DNA from: Afifella sp. IM 167
GTDB taxonomy: Bacteria; Pseudomonadota; Alphaproteobacteria; Rhizobiales; Afifellaceae
NCBI RefSeq assembly: GCF_020144925.1
Contig: NZ_NSLC01000011.1
Span: 62,001 to 126,000 of the forward strand
Direction of reading: 5' to 3'
DNA: 64,000 nt
The notes beneath the pieces are model-generated. The model did no database searches. It was given only the letters and a program-made list of their open reading frames with translations, and was not told where the DNA came from. The position numbers and the translations under genes are program-made. Positions 24,323 to 32,934 of the stretch are shown here, piece by piece (position 1 is the first letter of the stretch; each line of letters opens with the position of its first letter).

Positions 24323-25606
24323 TCAAGGGCCCCAGATCAGGTTGGGCAGGAAGAGCACCGTCTGCGGCACATAGGTGACGAGGAGCACCGTGCCGAAGAG
24401 CGGGATGTAGAAGGGCAGCACCGCCCGCACGACGCCGCCGAAGGGCGCCCGGGCGATCGCGGCGGCGATGAACAGGCTCGGCGCCACCGGCGGCGTGAGA
24501 AGGCCGATCAGCAGATTGACGTCGACGAAGATGCCAAGATGGATCGGGTCAAGGCCGAGCTGCGCTCCGAGAACCAGCATCGTCGGCGCGACGATGACGA
24601 GCGCGGCGACCCCTTCAATCAGCATGCCGAAGATGGCGAGCCCGATGTTGAGGATGAGCAGGATGAGGAACGGGCTGGACGTGATGGAAAAGAGCACCGC
24701 CGCGAAGGCCTCCGGCAGCTTCTCGATGGCGATCGCCCAGCCGAAGGCGTGCGCGCCGGCGACCATCAGCATGATGAAGCAGGTGGCGACGATGGTGTCG
24801 TCGATGGCGCGGATCAGCGAGGCGAAGCGGAGCTGGCGATAGCAGACGCCGAGCACCAGAGCATAGACGGTGGCAAGCACGCCCGCTTCCGTCGGCGTGA
24901 CCACGCCGCCCAGGATGCCGCCGATGATGATGACAGGGGTGACCAGTGCCGGCAGAGCGTGCCACAGCGCCTCCCCCAGCTCGCGCATGCCGGCGCGCGA
25001 ACGCCGCGGGCAGCTGACGAAGCCGAAGCGGTCGAGGACGTGGATGAGCACCATCATGGAAGCGCCCATGATGATGCCCGGAATGATGGCTCCGGCGAAC
25101 ATCCGGCCGACGGAAACCCCGGCAAGCCCCGCCCAGACGACCATGCTGATACTCGGCGGGATGATAGGCCCGATGGTGGAGGAGGCGGCGGTCACCGCGG
25201 CGGTGAAGGAGGGGTCGTAGCCCCGCTTCAGCATCGCCTGCGTCTCGATCGTGCCAAGGCCGGCGACATCGGCGGAATTGGAGCCGGACATGCCGGCGAA
25301 GACCATACTGGCGAGCACGTTCACTTGCGCCAGGCCGCCCCGGTAATGGCCCATCAGCGCGTTGGCGAAATTGAAGATCCGCTCCGTCACGCCGATCTGG
25401 TTCATCACGTTGGCCGCCAGCAGGAAGAAGGGGATGGCGAGAAACGTGAAGCTGTCCATCGTCCCGAGATACCGCTCGATGACGATGGAGGGATTGAAGC
25501 CGCCGTGGAGCGTGTAGGCACCCGCGGCGAGCATGAGGGAAAAGCCGATAGGGAAGCCGACGACCAGAAGGGCGCAGAGCGTCCCGATGAGGATGAGCAT
25601 GCCCAT
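24323..25606 (-). CDS. TRAP transporter large permease (DctM family)
   Basis: This is a 427-residue inner-membrane protein with about twelve hydrophobic segments. DctM hallmarks are SFTFLAIPFFLLAANVMNQIGVT near residue 50, MSGSNSADVAGLGTI near 105 and GPIIPPSISMVVW near 150, with LLTPPVAPSLFIAAAIA near 370. It forms the sodium-coupled transport core with the small permease at 25607, whose stop abuts this start. It is encoded directly before the MmgE/PrpD gene (49 bases). Confidence 0.94.
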   Translation of the reverse strand: MGMLILIGTLCALLVVGFPIGFSLMLAAGAYTLHGGFNPSIVIERYLGTMDSFTFLAIPFFLLAANVMNQIGVTERIFNFANALMGHYRGGLAQVNVLASMVFAGMSGSNSADVAGLGTIETQAMLKRGYDPSFTAAVTAASSTIGPIIPPSISMVVWAGLAGVSVGRMFAGAIIPGIIMGASMMVLIHVLDRFGFVSCPRRSRAGMRELGEALWHALPALVTPVIIIGGILGGVVTPTEAGVLATVYALVLGVCYRQLRFASLIRAIDDTIVATCFIMLMVAGAHAFGWAIAIEKLPEAFAAVLFSITSSPFLILLILNIGLAIFGMLIEGVAALVIVAPTMLVLGAQLGLDPIHLGIFVDVNLLIGLLTPPVAPSLFIAAAIARAPFGGVVRAVLPFYIPLFGTVLLVTYVPQTVLFLPNLIWGP

Positions 25607-26245
25607 CTAGTCGCCAATCTCCAGCTTGCGGGCCTCGTCCAGCTCGTCCGACTGGGACAGGCTGCCGGCAAAGCCGAAGCGGTTCGCGATGGTGATCGGC
25701 ACGGTCTCGCCGAGGAAGGTTTCCTCCAGAAAGACCAGGATCGAGGTGATCATCATGGAGATCAGCGACCAGAGCAGCGCGAGCGAGATCCACGAGCGCG
25801 GCATGTGATTGAGCGGGCTGAAGAAGCGCCGGTAGAGCGTATGCAGGCCCATCGCCTCGTGGATGAGGAAGGCGAAGAACAGCGCCAGCACGATCGACAG
25901 GACGATGCGCAGCATCCGCTGCCAGCCGGGAGGCAGAACCACCACCAGGCCGCGCAGCTGCAGATGGCGCCCGCGCCGGAAGACGACGGCGATCCCGATC
26001 AGGACGAGGGCGGTGAACAGATACATGATGACTTCATGCGTCCAGGCGACCGGCGCCCCCAGGCCGTAGCGCATCACCACGTTGAAGCTGACGAGGCACA
26101 GGATCGCGACGATGCAGACCATGCAGAACGCCGTCTCGACAACCTCGCTCAGATCGACGAACCGGCGCAGCAGGACCCGAAAGGGGGTCGCGATGGCGCG
26201 GACCGGATGGCCCGCGCCCGCCGCGTCAGTTCGTTTCGGAGTCAA
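25607..26245 (-). CDS. TRAP transporter small permease (DctQ family)
   Basis: It is 212 residues with four hydrophobic segments, at about 35-60, 70-90, 105-130 and 150-175, and typical DctQ residues (SFNVVMRYGLGAPVAWTHEV near residue 55). It is longer than most DctQ proteins (about 160-180) because of a hydrophilic C-terminal tail after the fourth segment. The start overlaps the stop of the binding protein gene by 20 bases, and the stop is immediately followed by the DctM start. It is a partner in the uptake complex of the AtuA-like operon. Confidence 0.9.
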   Translation of the reverse strand: MTPKRTDAAGAGHPVRAIATPFRVLLRRFVDLSEVVETAFCMVCIVAILCLVSFNVVMRYGLGAPVAWTHEVIMYLFTALVLIGIAVVFRRGRHLQLRGLVVVLPPGWQRMLRIVLSIVLALFFAFLIHEAMGLHTLYRRFFSPLNHMPRSWISLALLWSLISMMITSILVFLEETFLGETVPITIANRFGFAGSLSQSDELDEARKLEIGD

Positions 26246-27236
26246 GCGCCACGATCCTCTGGTAAAGATCGGGAATGTTCCAGAAGCCTTCCGCTTCCAG
26301 CTTCGGGCCGAGGTTGTCGATGATCTTCTGGCGGAAGGGCGCCGGGTCGGCGTCGATGATCTCGGCGCCGCGCGATTCCAGCGTCTTGCGCAGTTCCTCT
26401 TCGCCCTTCTCGGCCTTTACCCAGGCGGCCGCATTGGCCTCCGTGACCGCCTCGCTGAGAGCGGTCTTCTCCTCGTCGCTCAGGCTCTCATAGACCTGCT
26501 CGTTGATGAAAAGGCCGGTCGGCTCCCAGTTGTGGCCGGTGTTGAGGATGTACTTGCCGGAATCGGTGAAGCGCTCCGATTCGATGCCCGACATGCTCGA
26601 CTGGACGACGTCGATGATGCCCTGCGAGAAGGCGAGGTAGGTTTCCGTCCAGGCGACGGGCGTCGGCACCGCGCCGAGCGCCTCCAGCGAACGCGCATAG
26701 CCCTCCACGGAGGGGATGCGGACCTTCTTGCCCTGCATGTCCTCCACCGTGCGGATCGGCTCCTTGGAGATGAAGGTGCTCGGACCGCGCACCGCCGCCA
26801 GCGACAGGGCGCGCACGCCCGTTGCGTCGATGAGCTTCTGGTTCATCTCCTCGAAGACGTCGCTCTTGGCGAATTTGGCGATGTGGTCGGCCGAGGTGAA
26901 GAGGAAATAGACCGACAGGATACGCCAGTTATCCTCGTAGCCGCCGGCAAAGACCGCCGTTCCGCCGAACATGTCCTGGCTGCCGGTCATCACAGATTCC
27001 ATCTGCGCCGGCGCCGCGCCGAGCTGGCCGGCGGGGAAGATCTGGATGTCGAGCTCGCCGTTCGTCTTCGCCTTTGCGCGCTCGGCCATGTCGGCGAAGG
27101 CTTCGGTCTGTGGATGGTTCGGCGCCGTCGTGGTGCCGAGACGCAAGGTCTTGGCATCGGCCGTGCCGGTGCCGGTGCCGCAGGCGATTGCCAAGGCCAT
27201 GGCCGAAGCAAGAAGGGTCGCAAGGTGGCTTTTCAT
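26226..27236 (-). CDS. TRAP transporter substrate-binding protein (DctP family)
   Basis: It is 336 residues. The signal peptide is about 1-28 (a hydrophobic stretch with a cysteine in IACGTGTG, so a lipoprotein form is conceivable). The mature DctP domain shows AEAFGDMAERAKAK-like spacing, MQGKKVRIPSVEGYARSLEALGAVPTPVAWTETYLAFSQGIID near residue 170 (family carboxylate-binding region, whose Arg usually pairs with the substrate carboxylate) and NTGHNWEPTGLFIN near 230. It delivers an organic acid to the DctQM pair encoded next. It is the third gene of the operon, after the AtuA-like and DUF4387 genes. Confidence 0.92.
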   Translation of the reverse strand: MKSHLATLLASAMALAIACGTGTGTADAKTLRLGTTTAPNHPQTEAFADMAERAKAKTNGELDIQIFPAGQLGAAPAQMESVMTGSQDMFGGTAVFAGGYEDNWRILSVYFLFTSADHIAKFAKSDVFEEMNQKLIDATGVRALSLAAVRGPSTFISKEPIRTVEDMQGKKVRIPSVEGYARSLEALGAVPTPVAWTETYLAFSQGIIDVVQSSMSGIESERFTDSGKYILNTGHNWEPTGLFINEQVYESLSDEEKTALSEAVTEANAAAWVKAEKGEEELRKTLESRGAEIIDADPAPFRQKIIDNLGPKLEAEGFWNIPDLYQRIVALDSETN

Positions 27237-27274
27237 TGTGTTCCCCTAGGTATGATTTTTGCCACGTCCCGCCG

Positions 27275-27595
27275 TCAGCCGACGTCGGGGATCTCGATCT
27301 GCGTCAGCGGTACGTGCTGCTGGCAGCCATAGACATCCGTTTCGCCGAAATCGCCGGAGCCGATGGGGCGACGGATGGTGATCTTGATCGCCAGCGCCGG
27401 ATCGTACGGGCGGCAGACGAGAACCTCGTTGTGCGAGACGCGGTAGAGCTCGGAGACGAGCTCTCGCGTGATCGCGCCGCTGTTCTTGACGCGCTCGTAG
27501 TTGTCCCGGTCCTCGAACATGATGTCGAAGGTGAGCTCGAAGGGACCCGCATTCTTGCTGCGGATCACCTGCGCGTAGTCGATGAGCTTGGCCAT
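27275..27595 (-). CDS. DUF4387 domain protein
   Basis: This small 106-residue soluble protein shows the DUF4387 pattern: RSKNAGPFELTFDIMFED near residue 12, and an RPIGSGDFGETDVYGCQQHVPL stretch near the end. No catalytic motif is obvious. DUF4387 genes regularly follow AtuA-like (DUF1446) genes and the two domains can occur fused, so a complex with the protein encoded 19 bases upstream is likely. Function is unknown. Confidence 0.87.
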   Translation of the reverse strand: MAKLIDYAQVIRSKNAGPFELTFDIMFEDRDNYERVKNSGAITRELVSELYRVSHNEVLVCRPYDPALAIKITIRRPIGSGDFGETDVYGCQQHVPLTQIEIPDVG

Positions 27596-27614
27596 GCTGA
27601 GCGTGCCCTTCCGG

Positions 27615-28994
27615 CTAGTTCTTCACGTCCACGAGCTGCATCGGGAAGACCTCGCAAGGGTCCTCGAGCGGCAGCAGGTGGTAGACGGAGAAGCGGTAGG
27701 CGGGGCCGACCGGCACATTGAAGGGCGAGAAGGGGTAGGCGAGATTGCCCGCGGTGGTGACGATGCCCGGATAGCCGATGTGCTGGAGCGTGCCGCGCAC
27801 GAACATGGCGATGGCGTTCGCCGCTTCCTGCGTCGGGGCCACCGCCTCGATGAGAAGGCCGATCTCCTTGGCCACGAAGTCCCGGTCGGGCTCCAGCGAC
27901 CCCATCACGGCATCGCGCCCATAGGCGTGATAGGCCAGCTTCCAGTCGCCGGCGGAAGAGACGGGAAAGCGCTTCTGCGCGCGGGCGCGGGCCTCCTCGA
28001 GCACATGGTCGAACTGGGCGATCATGATCGGATCGCGCACGCCCACCATGACGATGCTGCGATAGCCGATGAACTCGGCCCCCTCCAGCTTGACCATGTA
28101 GCGCTCGTCGGGAACGAAGCGGCTGCCGGCGACGCGCACGGTGCGCGGATCGATCTGCTCGAAGGTGCAGTCGGTCAGGTCGTTGGTGCCGCCGGGGCCC
28201 GGCTGGATGCAGGGGTCGCCGCGCTCGTAGAGCGAATGGGCGGCGACCGAAGTCGGCGTGCATTTGAACGCCTCGGCGCCGGGACGCACGTCGAAGGCAT
28301 CCCTGGAGAGCCGGCCGAGCATCGGCTCGGCGAGATCGCAGGGAACCGCCGAGATGCCGCCGCATTCGAGGATCTTGCCCATATGGAGGGCAAGGCCACG
28401 GTTGAAGCCTTTCAGGATCGGCATGGCGGCGAAGACGGCGTCGTCGCAGGCGCGGCCGCACAGGATCACATCGGCGCCGGCCTCCAGCGCCTTGATGATG
28501 GGTTCCACGCCCATCTGGCCGCAAATCGGGCCGCAGCGGTCGATGATATCGGCGTCGAGCTCGTTTTCCGGCCCGAGCGAGGCGAGACCGCCGAGATCGG
28601 AGATGCGGCGCTTGAGGGCATTCTTGTCGAGCTCGGCATCGACGAGCGCCATCTTGAAGGAATAGCCCTTTTCGCGGGCGATCTCCTCGATGATCTCCGC
28701 GCCGATCTTGAGCTGGTCACGCGCGCCGCTGGTAAAGACCGAGCCGACGATGAGCGGGATGTTTCGCTCGATCGCCTGCGTCAGCATGATTTCGAGGTCG
28801 TGCTTGTAGGTGGAGCGCGGCAGGAAGGCCTGGCCGCTGCCGTGGTAGTAGGGGCCCATATCGGTCGAGCCGGCATCCTGACCGATGAAATGCGCGCCTT
28901 CGTCCAGCGCGGCCTTGAGAGCCTCGGGAGGATAGCCGCTGCCCAGCGACCCGCACGGGGCAACGCCGACGATCTCGTCCATTTCTGTCTCCAT
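27615..28994 (-). CDS. AtuA-like protein (DUF1446, acyclic terpene utilisation family)
   Basis: This 459-residue soluble protein has DUF1446 features: VAPCGSLGSGYPPEALKAAL at the N-terminus, HFIGQDAGSTDMGPYYHGSG near 35-55, ILCGRACDDAVFAAMPIL near 180, and GPGGTNDLTDCTFEQ near 255. Named members belong to the atu cluster for citronellol/geraniol degradation, where AtuA's own reaction is not established. A second in-frame ATG at 28982 has GGAGA just before it and may be the real start. It is the first gene of the operon, 218 bases from a divergent ThDP enzyme, with an operator copy directly upstream. Confidence 0.87.
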   Translation of the reverse strand: METEMDEIVGVAPCGSLGSGYPPEALKAALDEGAHFIGQDAGSTDMGPYYHGSGQAFLPRSTYKHDLEIMLTQAIERNIPLIVGSVFTSGARDQLKIGAEIIEEIAREKGYSFKMALVDAELDKNALKRRISDLGGLASLGPENELDADIIDRCGPICGQMGVEPIIKALEAGADVILCGRACDDAVFAAMPILKGFNRGLALHMGKILECGGISAVPCDLAEPMLGRLSRDAFDVRPGAEAFKCTPTSVAAHSLYERGDPCIQPGPGGTNDLTDCTFEQIDPRTVRVAGSRFVPDERYMVKLEGAEFIGYRSIVMVGVRDPIMIAQFDHVLEEARARAQKRFPVSSAGDWKLAYHAYGRDAVMGSLEPDRDFVAKEIGLLIEAVAPTQEAANAIAMFVRGTLQHIGYPGIVTTAGNLAYPFSPFNVPVGPAYRFSVYHLLPLEDPCEVFPMQLVDVKN

Positions 28995-29043
28995 CGGACC
29001 GCGCCCGCGGCCGAGCGAGCGGCCGGGCGACGTGGGTCATGTC

Positions 29044-29058
29044 AAACTGTATGCAGAT
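29044..29058 (-). promoter_or_regulatory. Operator copy 1, upstream of the AtuA-like operon
   Basis: The 15-mer AAACTGTATGCAGAT (plus strand) is the exact reverse complement of the copy at 29167. Its core CTG-TATG-CAG has dyad symmetry in the outer triplets. On the minus strand a TTGACG (29085-29080) precedes it by 21 bases, so it would sit around the start site of the AtuA operon. The likely ligand is the GntR regulator encoded at 30949. Confidence 0.6.
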
Positions 29059-29138
29059 GCTTGAACAATTTTGGAAAGGCGTCAACCCTTCATTTCAGAG
29101 GGTTTTTTGGCATCATGGCCTGCGACGGTGCGGCCAGC

Positions 29139-29181
29139 TTGACCCATTCCACATCACGGAATACAAATCTGCATACAGTTT
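29139..29181 (+). promoter_or_regulatory. Promoter and operator copy 2, upstream of the ThDP enzyme
   Basis: TTGACC (29139-29144), a 17-base spacer and TACAAA (29162-29167) form a reasonable promoter. ATCTGCATACAGTTT (29167-29181) begins at its -10 end, so binding there would block transcription. The 15-mer is identical to copy 1 in inverted orientation, and both copies lie the same distance (21-22 bases) downstream of a TTGAC box. Confidence 0.6.
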
Positions 29182-29211
29182 TTACGCCCTTCAGCGCCAG
29201 AGGTTTGACGA

Positions 29212-30948
29212 GTGAATTCCTTCAGCCCGGTCTCCGCCGGAGACGACACCGCCAAGAACGACAAAGTGACCGGAGCCGAGGCCTCGGTCCTGATGCTGCA
29301 GCAGCACGGCGTCTCCCACATCTTCGGCCTGTGCGGCGATACCAGCCTGCCCTTCTACGACGCGCTCGCCCGGCTCAATCACGGCATGAAGCACATCCTC
29401 ACCCGCGACGAGCGCGCCGCCGGCTACATGGCGGACGCTTATGCCCGCGTCACCGGCAAGGTCGGCGTCTGCGAGGGCCCCTCCGGGGGCGGCGCGACGC
29501 ACATCCTGCCCGGCGTGGTGGAAGCGAACGAGAGCTCCTCGGCCGTCGTGTCGATCACCTCCGACGTTCCGGTCACGGCACGCGGGCGCTATCCGCTGAC
29601 CGAACTCGACCAGACGGCGCTTTTCCGGCCACTGACCAAGTGGAATGCGGTCGCCGATCACGTCACACAGATTCCCGGCATTTTCCGCACAGCCTTCCGC
29701 GCCGCCACGACCGGCAAGCCGGGGGCGGCCCATATCGGCCTGCCTTACGACCTGCAGAAGCAGACGCTGGAGGCCTCCGACATCTGGAGCCTGCCGGAGC
29801 ATGCCCGTTTTCCGGCCTTCCGCACGGCCCCCGACCCGGCCCTGGTCGAGCAGGCGGCCCATCTGATCGCCGCAGCCAAGCGCCCGGTGCTGATCTGCGG
29901 CGGCGGCTGCATCCAGTCCGGCGGAACCGCCGAGCTTGAGGAACTGGCGATCATGCTCAACGCGCCGGTGGCCTCCACCGTTTCGGGCCATGGTGTCATC
30001 TCCGACAACCATCCGCTCGCCGTCGGCGTGGTCGGCGCCAACGGCGGCACCGATGCGACGCGCGAGATCGTGGCGGAGGCCGACTGCGCCATCTTCATCG
30101 GCTGCCGCGCCGGCTCCACCTCCACCGAGCACGGGAACGTGCCGAGCAGGGACGTCACCATCGTCCATATCGACATCGACCCGATGGTGGTCGGTGCCAA
30201 TTACCGCTGCGATGCGGGCCTCGTCGGCGATGCCAAGCTCGTGCTTGCCAGCCTCAACACGGCCGTCGCGGCCCGCATCGGCAAGCGCGACCCGGACCGG
30301 CAGTTGGTCGAGCGCCTCGCGGCGATGCGTGAGGCGAAATGGCGGAACTTCGATCTTCTCGCCCGCTCCGACGACAAGCCGATCCGGCCCGAACGCGTCA
30401 TCGCGGCTCTGCAGAGAGAGTTGCCGGAGGAGGCGATCATCGTCGCCGATCCGGGCACGCCCTGCCCGTATTTTTCCGGCTATTATCGCTTTGCGCGCGC
30501 CGGCCGCCACTTCATCAGCAACCGCGCCCACGGCGCGCTCGGCTACGCCATGGCGGCCGGCATGGGCGCCTGGTACGGACGCCCCGACGTGCCGGTCGTC
30601 TCGGTGATGGGCGACGGCAGCTTCGGCTTCACCGTCGGGGAGCTGGAGACGATCACGCGCATGCGCATCCCGCTGAAGATGGTCGTCTTCGCCAATTCCG
30701 CCTTCGGCTGGATCAAGGCGAGCCAGAAGGACGGCTATCAGGAGCGCTACTATTCGGTGGACTTCAACCGCACCGATCACGCGGCCGTCGGCGCGGCCTA
30801 CGGCATCAAGTCCTGGCGGGTGGAAAACCCGGCCGAGGTGGAGACCGCCATCCGCGAGGCGCTCGCCCATGACGGGCCGGCGCTGATCGATGTCCACAGC
30901 CAGCCGCTGGAGGAGTCCGCCGTCCCCGTCAGCCAGTGGATGGGCTGA
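29212..30948 (+). CDS. Thiamine diphosphate-dependent enzyme, acetolactate synthase/benzoylformate decarboxylase superfamily
   Basis: It is 578 residues from a GTG start, with the three-domain layout of the family. The cofactor-activating glutamate is E67 in LTRDERAAGYMADAY. The middle domain begins near 215. The ThDP/Mg motif is VMGDGSFGFTVGELETI near 465 with the downstream Asn in VVFANSAFGWIK. Decarboxylation or carboligation of a 2-keto acid is expected, but a trustworthy assignment to acetolactate, oxalyl-CoA, glyoxylate or benzoylformate chemistry is not possible here. It is divergent from the AtuA-like operon under a mirrored operator, and its stop directly abuts the convergent GntR gene. 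All three units are therefore probably one regulon. Confidence 0.88.
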   Translation: MNSFSPVSAGDDTAKNDKVTGAEASVLMLQQHGVSHIFGLCGDTSLPFYDALARLNHGMKHILTRDERAAGYMADAYARVTGKVGVCEGPSGGGATHILPGVVEANESSSAVVSITSDVPVTARGRYPLTELDQTALFRPLTKWNAVADHVTQIPGIFRTAFRAATTGKPGAAHIGLPYDLQKQTLEASDIWSLPEHARFPAFRTAPDPALVEQAAHLIAAAKRPVLICGGGCIQSGGTAELEELAIMLNAPVASTVSGHGVISDNHPLAVGVVGANGGTDATREIVAEADCAIFIGCRAGSTSTEHGNVPSRDVTIVHIDIDPMVVGANYRCDAGLVGDAKLVLASLNTAVAARIGKRDPDRQLVERLAAMREAKWRNFDLLARSDDKPIRPERVIAALQRELPEEAIIVADPGTPCPYFSGYYRFARAGRHFISNRAHGALGYAMAAGMGAWYGRPDVPVVSVMGDGSFGFTVGELETITRMRIPLKMVVFANSAFGWIKASQKDGYQERYYSVDFNRTDHAAVGAAYGIKSWRVENPAEVETAIREALAHDGPALIDVHSQPLEESAVPVSQWMG

Positions 30949-31686
30949 TCAGGACCGCGCGAGCGCCTGTCCGACGAAGATGTCCCCGTAGAGCTGGCGG
31001 ATGGAGGTATCGATCTCGTCGAGCCGCTTTTCGATATGCATGCTCATCAGCTGGGCCGCCCGATCGGCGTCCCGGCCGACGATCATCATCAGGATGTGGC
31101 GATGCTCTTCCTGGGTCGCCGGACGGCCGCGCCGGTTGAGATCGATCCAGCGGATCGGCCGGATGCGGTCGTTGACGTTCTTGAGGGTGCGCAGGATCTC
31201 CATGTTGCCGGACATGCGCATGATCGATTCATGGAAGGTCTCGTCATAGGAGACGAGGGCGCTGATCGGTTCATGCCGCGGATCGGCGGTGGAATCGAGA
31301 AACGCCCTCAGATTCTGCAGATCCTCGTCGCGCGCGTTCTGCGTGGCAAGGCGCACGCCGGCAACCTCGAGCACCGTGCGCAGCTGGTAGAGCTGGAAGA
31401 TCTCATTGGGATCGAGCGACTTGCAGAAGAAGCCCCTGGAGGGCTGCGTGGTGAGGAAGCCTTCGATGGCGAGCCTGTTCAGAGCCTCGCGCAGCGGCGT
31501 GCGCGAGACGCCAAGCTTGCGGGAGACCTCAACCTCGTTGATGCGCTCGCCGGGCCGGATCTCGAATTCGTTGATCATGGCGAGGATACGCCGGTAGGCG
31601 AGCTCGACCATGCTTTCCTTGCCGTCTCCCCTCGCCCTCCGTTCCTCCCGGTCCGAAGCGCTAGCGACCTTCGCGTTCGTGGTCAA
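30949..31686 (-). CDS. GntR-family (FCD) transcriptional regulator
   Basis: It is 245 residues. A hydrophilic 25-residue N-terminus precedes the winged helix (about 27-90, ERINEVEVSRKLGVSRTPLREAL). An FCD domain follows with metal-site type residues in YDETFHESI, EEHRHILMMI and MSMHIEKRLDE. Its stop touches the stop of the ThDP enzyme, with no intervening base. It is the obvious candidate to bind the two CTGTATGCAG-core operators at 29044 and 29167 and to control the AtuA-like operon and the ThDP gene together. Confidence 0.9.
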   Translation of the reverse strand: MTTNAKVASASDREERRARGDGKESMVELAYRRILAMINEFEIRPGERINEVEVSRKLGVSRTPLREALNRLAIEGFLTTQPSRGFFCKSLDPNEIFQLYQLRTVLEVAGVRLATQNARDEDLQNLRAFLDSTADPRHEPISALVSYDETFHESIMRMSGNMEILRTLKNVNDRIRPIRWIDLNRRGRPATQEEHRHILMMIVGRDADRAAQLMSMHIEKRLDEIDTSIRQLYGDIFVGQALARS

Positions 31687-31777
31687 AGGCTGGTTTCCTC
31701 CTGCTTTTCTTTCTGACGCGCCTTGAGGCGCAAGGCCAGATCAATCGGTTCGAGCGGGCTGTGGCATCGGCCCGCGT

Positions 31778-32776
31778 TCATAGACAAAGCCGGGTCCCGA
31801 GCCCCCGTTCCCTCGCCCGGCGCACCGCAAGGTCGGCCGCGGCGAGGTCGGCGAGCGCCGTGCCCGGAAAACAAAAGCCGAGCCGCTCGTCGCCATTCGC
31901 CCGCCCGAACTCGCCGGTGGCCAGCCCGGCGAAATCGCCTGCAAAGACCATCCTGGCCAGGTGCGGCTCCGCCTCGGCGCGCAGGGCCGTGGACGGGCCG
32001 TCGTCGGTGAACATACGGTCGAAGGCGGCAAGGCCCCCGTCCAGCCAGGCGGCACCGTGATCCACCAGGAAGGCGGTGCTCCCCGGGGAAAGCTTCGCCG
32101 CGTCGATGAAGGGGGCGACGGCCGGGACGCTGGAAACGAGGAGGTCGCTCGCGGCCAGCACCTCGTCGGCCGTGGTCGCCACCTCCGCCTCGATGCCCAT
32201 CGCGGCGGCCGTCCTCGCCAGCGCGGCGATGTTCTTCTCCCCGCGCCCGAAAAGCACGAGGCGCTGCAAGGGGAAGGCCTCGGCAAACGCCTCAAGATGG
32301 GCGCGGGCCTGGGCCCCGCAGCCGACGAGGCCGAGCGTTCCGGCATCCGGTTTGGCCAGATGGCGGGCCGCCAGGAGGCTCGTCGCGGCCGTGCGCCGGG
32401 TCGTCAGCTCCGCCGCGCTGAGCACCGCACGCGGCTCGCCGCTTTCGTCGTCGCACAGGATCATCAGGCCGAGATAGGCCGGAAGACCGCGCGCCGCATT
32501 CTCGCTGCCGTGTGCCAGCCATTTCAGGCCGCCCGCCAGCCCCGATGCTGCGGCGGGCATGGCGAAAAAATCGGCCCCGTCGGCGCGCCGGATGATGCTT
32601 TTCGGCGGCAGTTCCACCGCACCCTGCGAGCGCAGCGCGAAGGCGGCCGCGATCGCGTCGGCGATGTCGCAGGCGGAAAGATCGAGCGCGCGCAGATCGT
32701 CGCTGCCGAGATAAAGAAAATGGGAAGCTGCCATGGCCGGCCCGGCTTCCGTTCTCATGCGGGCATCTGCGTCCAT
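31778..32776 (-). CDS. Ornithine cyclodeaminase/mu-crystallin family protein
   Basis: It is 332 residues. The NAD(P)-binding domain has the glycine motif LGLVGCGAQARAHLEAF near 150. The N-terminal substrate domain has the family's KSIIRRADGADFFAMPA near 60 and GGLKWLAHGSENAARGLPAYLGLMILCD near 85, where the Lys is the usual substrate ligand. The family covers ornithine cyclodeamination, ketimine or pyrroline reduction and alanine dehydrogenation. It is divergent from a DadA-like amine oxidoreductase, so reduction or turnover of a cyclic imine or imino acid is plausible. In-frame ATGs at 32758 or 32734 are alternative starts. Confidence 0.85.
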   Translation of the reverse strand: MDADARMRTEAGPAMAASHFLYLGSDDLRALDLSACDIADAIAAAFALRSQGAVELPPKSIIRRADGADFFAMPAAASGLAGGLKWLAHGSENAARGLPAYLGLMILCDDESGEPRAVLSAAELTTRRTAATSLLAARHLAKPDAGTLGLVGCGAQARAHLEAFAEAFPLQRLVLFGRGEKNIAALARTAAAMGIEAEVATTADEVLAASDLLVSSVPAVAPFIDAAKLSPGSTAFLVDHGAAWLDGGLAAFDRMFTDDGPSTALRAEAEPHLARMVFAGDFAGLATGEFGRANGDERLGFCFPGTALADLAAADLAVRRARERGLGTRLCL

Positions 32777-32863
32777 ATCACTGCCGTTTCGGCGCCGTCA
32801 CGAGCAGATCCCTTGGGGTCCGGTTTGGATTCCCGGCGCTGTTTACAGGCCCAAAGCTATCAT

Positions 32864-32877
32864 ATACCGAATTGTAT
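32864..32877. promoter_or_regulatory. Possible operator between the OCD-family and DadA-like genes
   Basis: In the 158-base divergent gap an AT-rich patch contains ATAC-CGAATT-GTAT, a 4-bp inverted repeat with a 6-base spacer, similar in shape to GntR/FCD operators. The arms are short, so this is only a candidate. Confidence 0.28.
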
Positions 32878-32934
32878 TCAAGCCTGTGTTCTATGCGGTC
32901 TCCGGCCTCGCCGGCCGAACGAGGAGCAAATTCC

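Noticed and set aside
21145-24378. A 1077-codon plus-strand frame opposite the ligase, DUF35, thiolase-like and MmgE genes
   Set aside because: It spans four well-supported minus-strand genes that have overlapping starts and stops, and it carries no domain itself.
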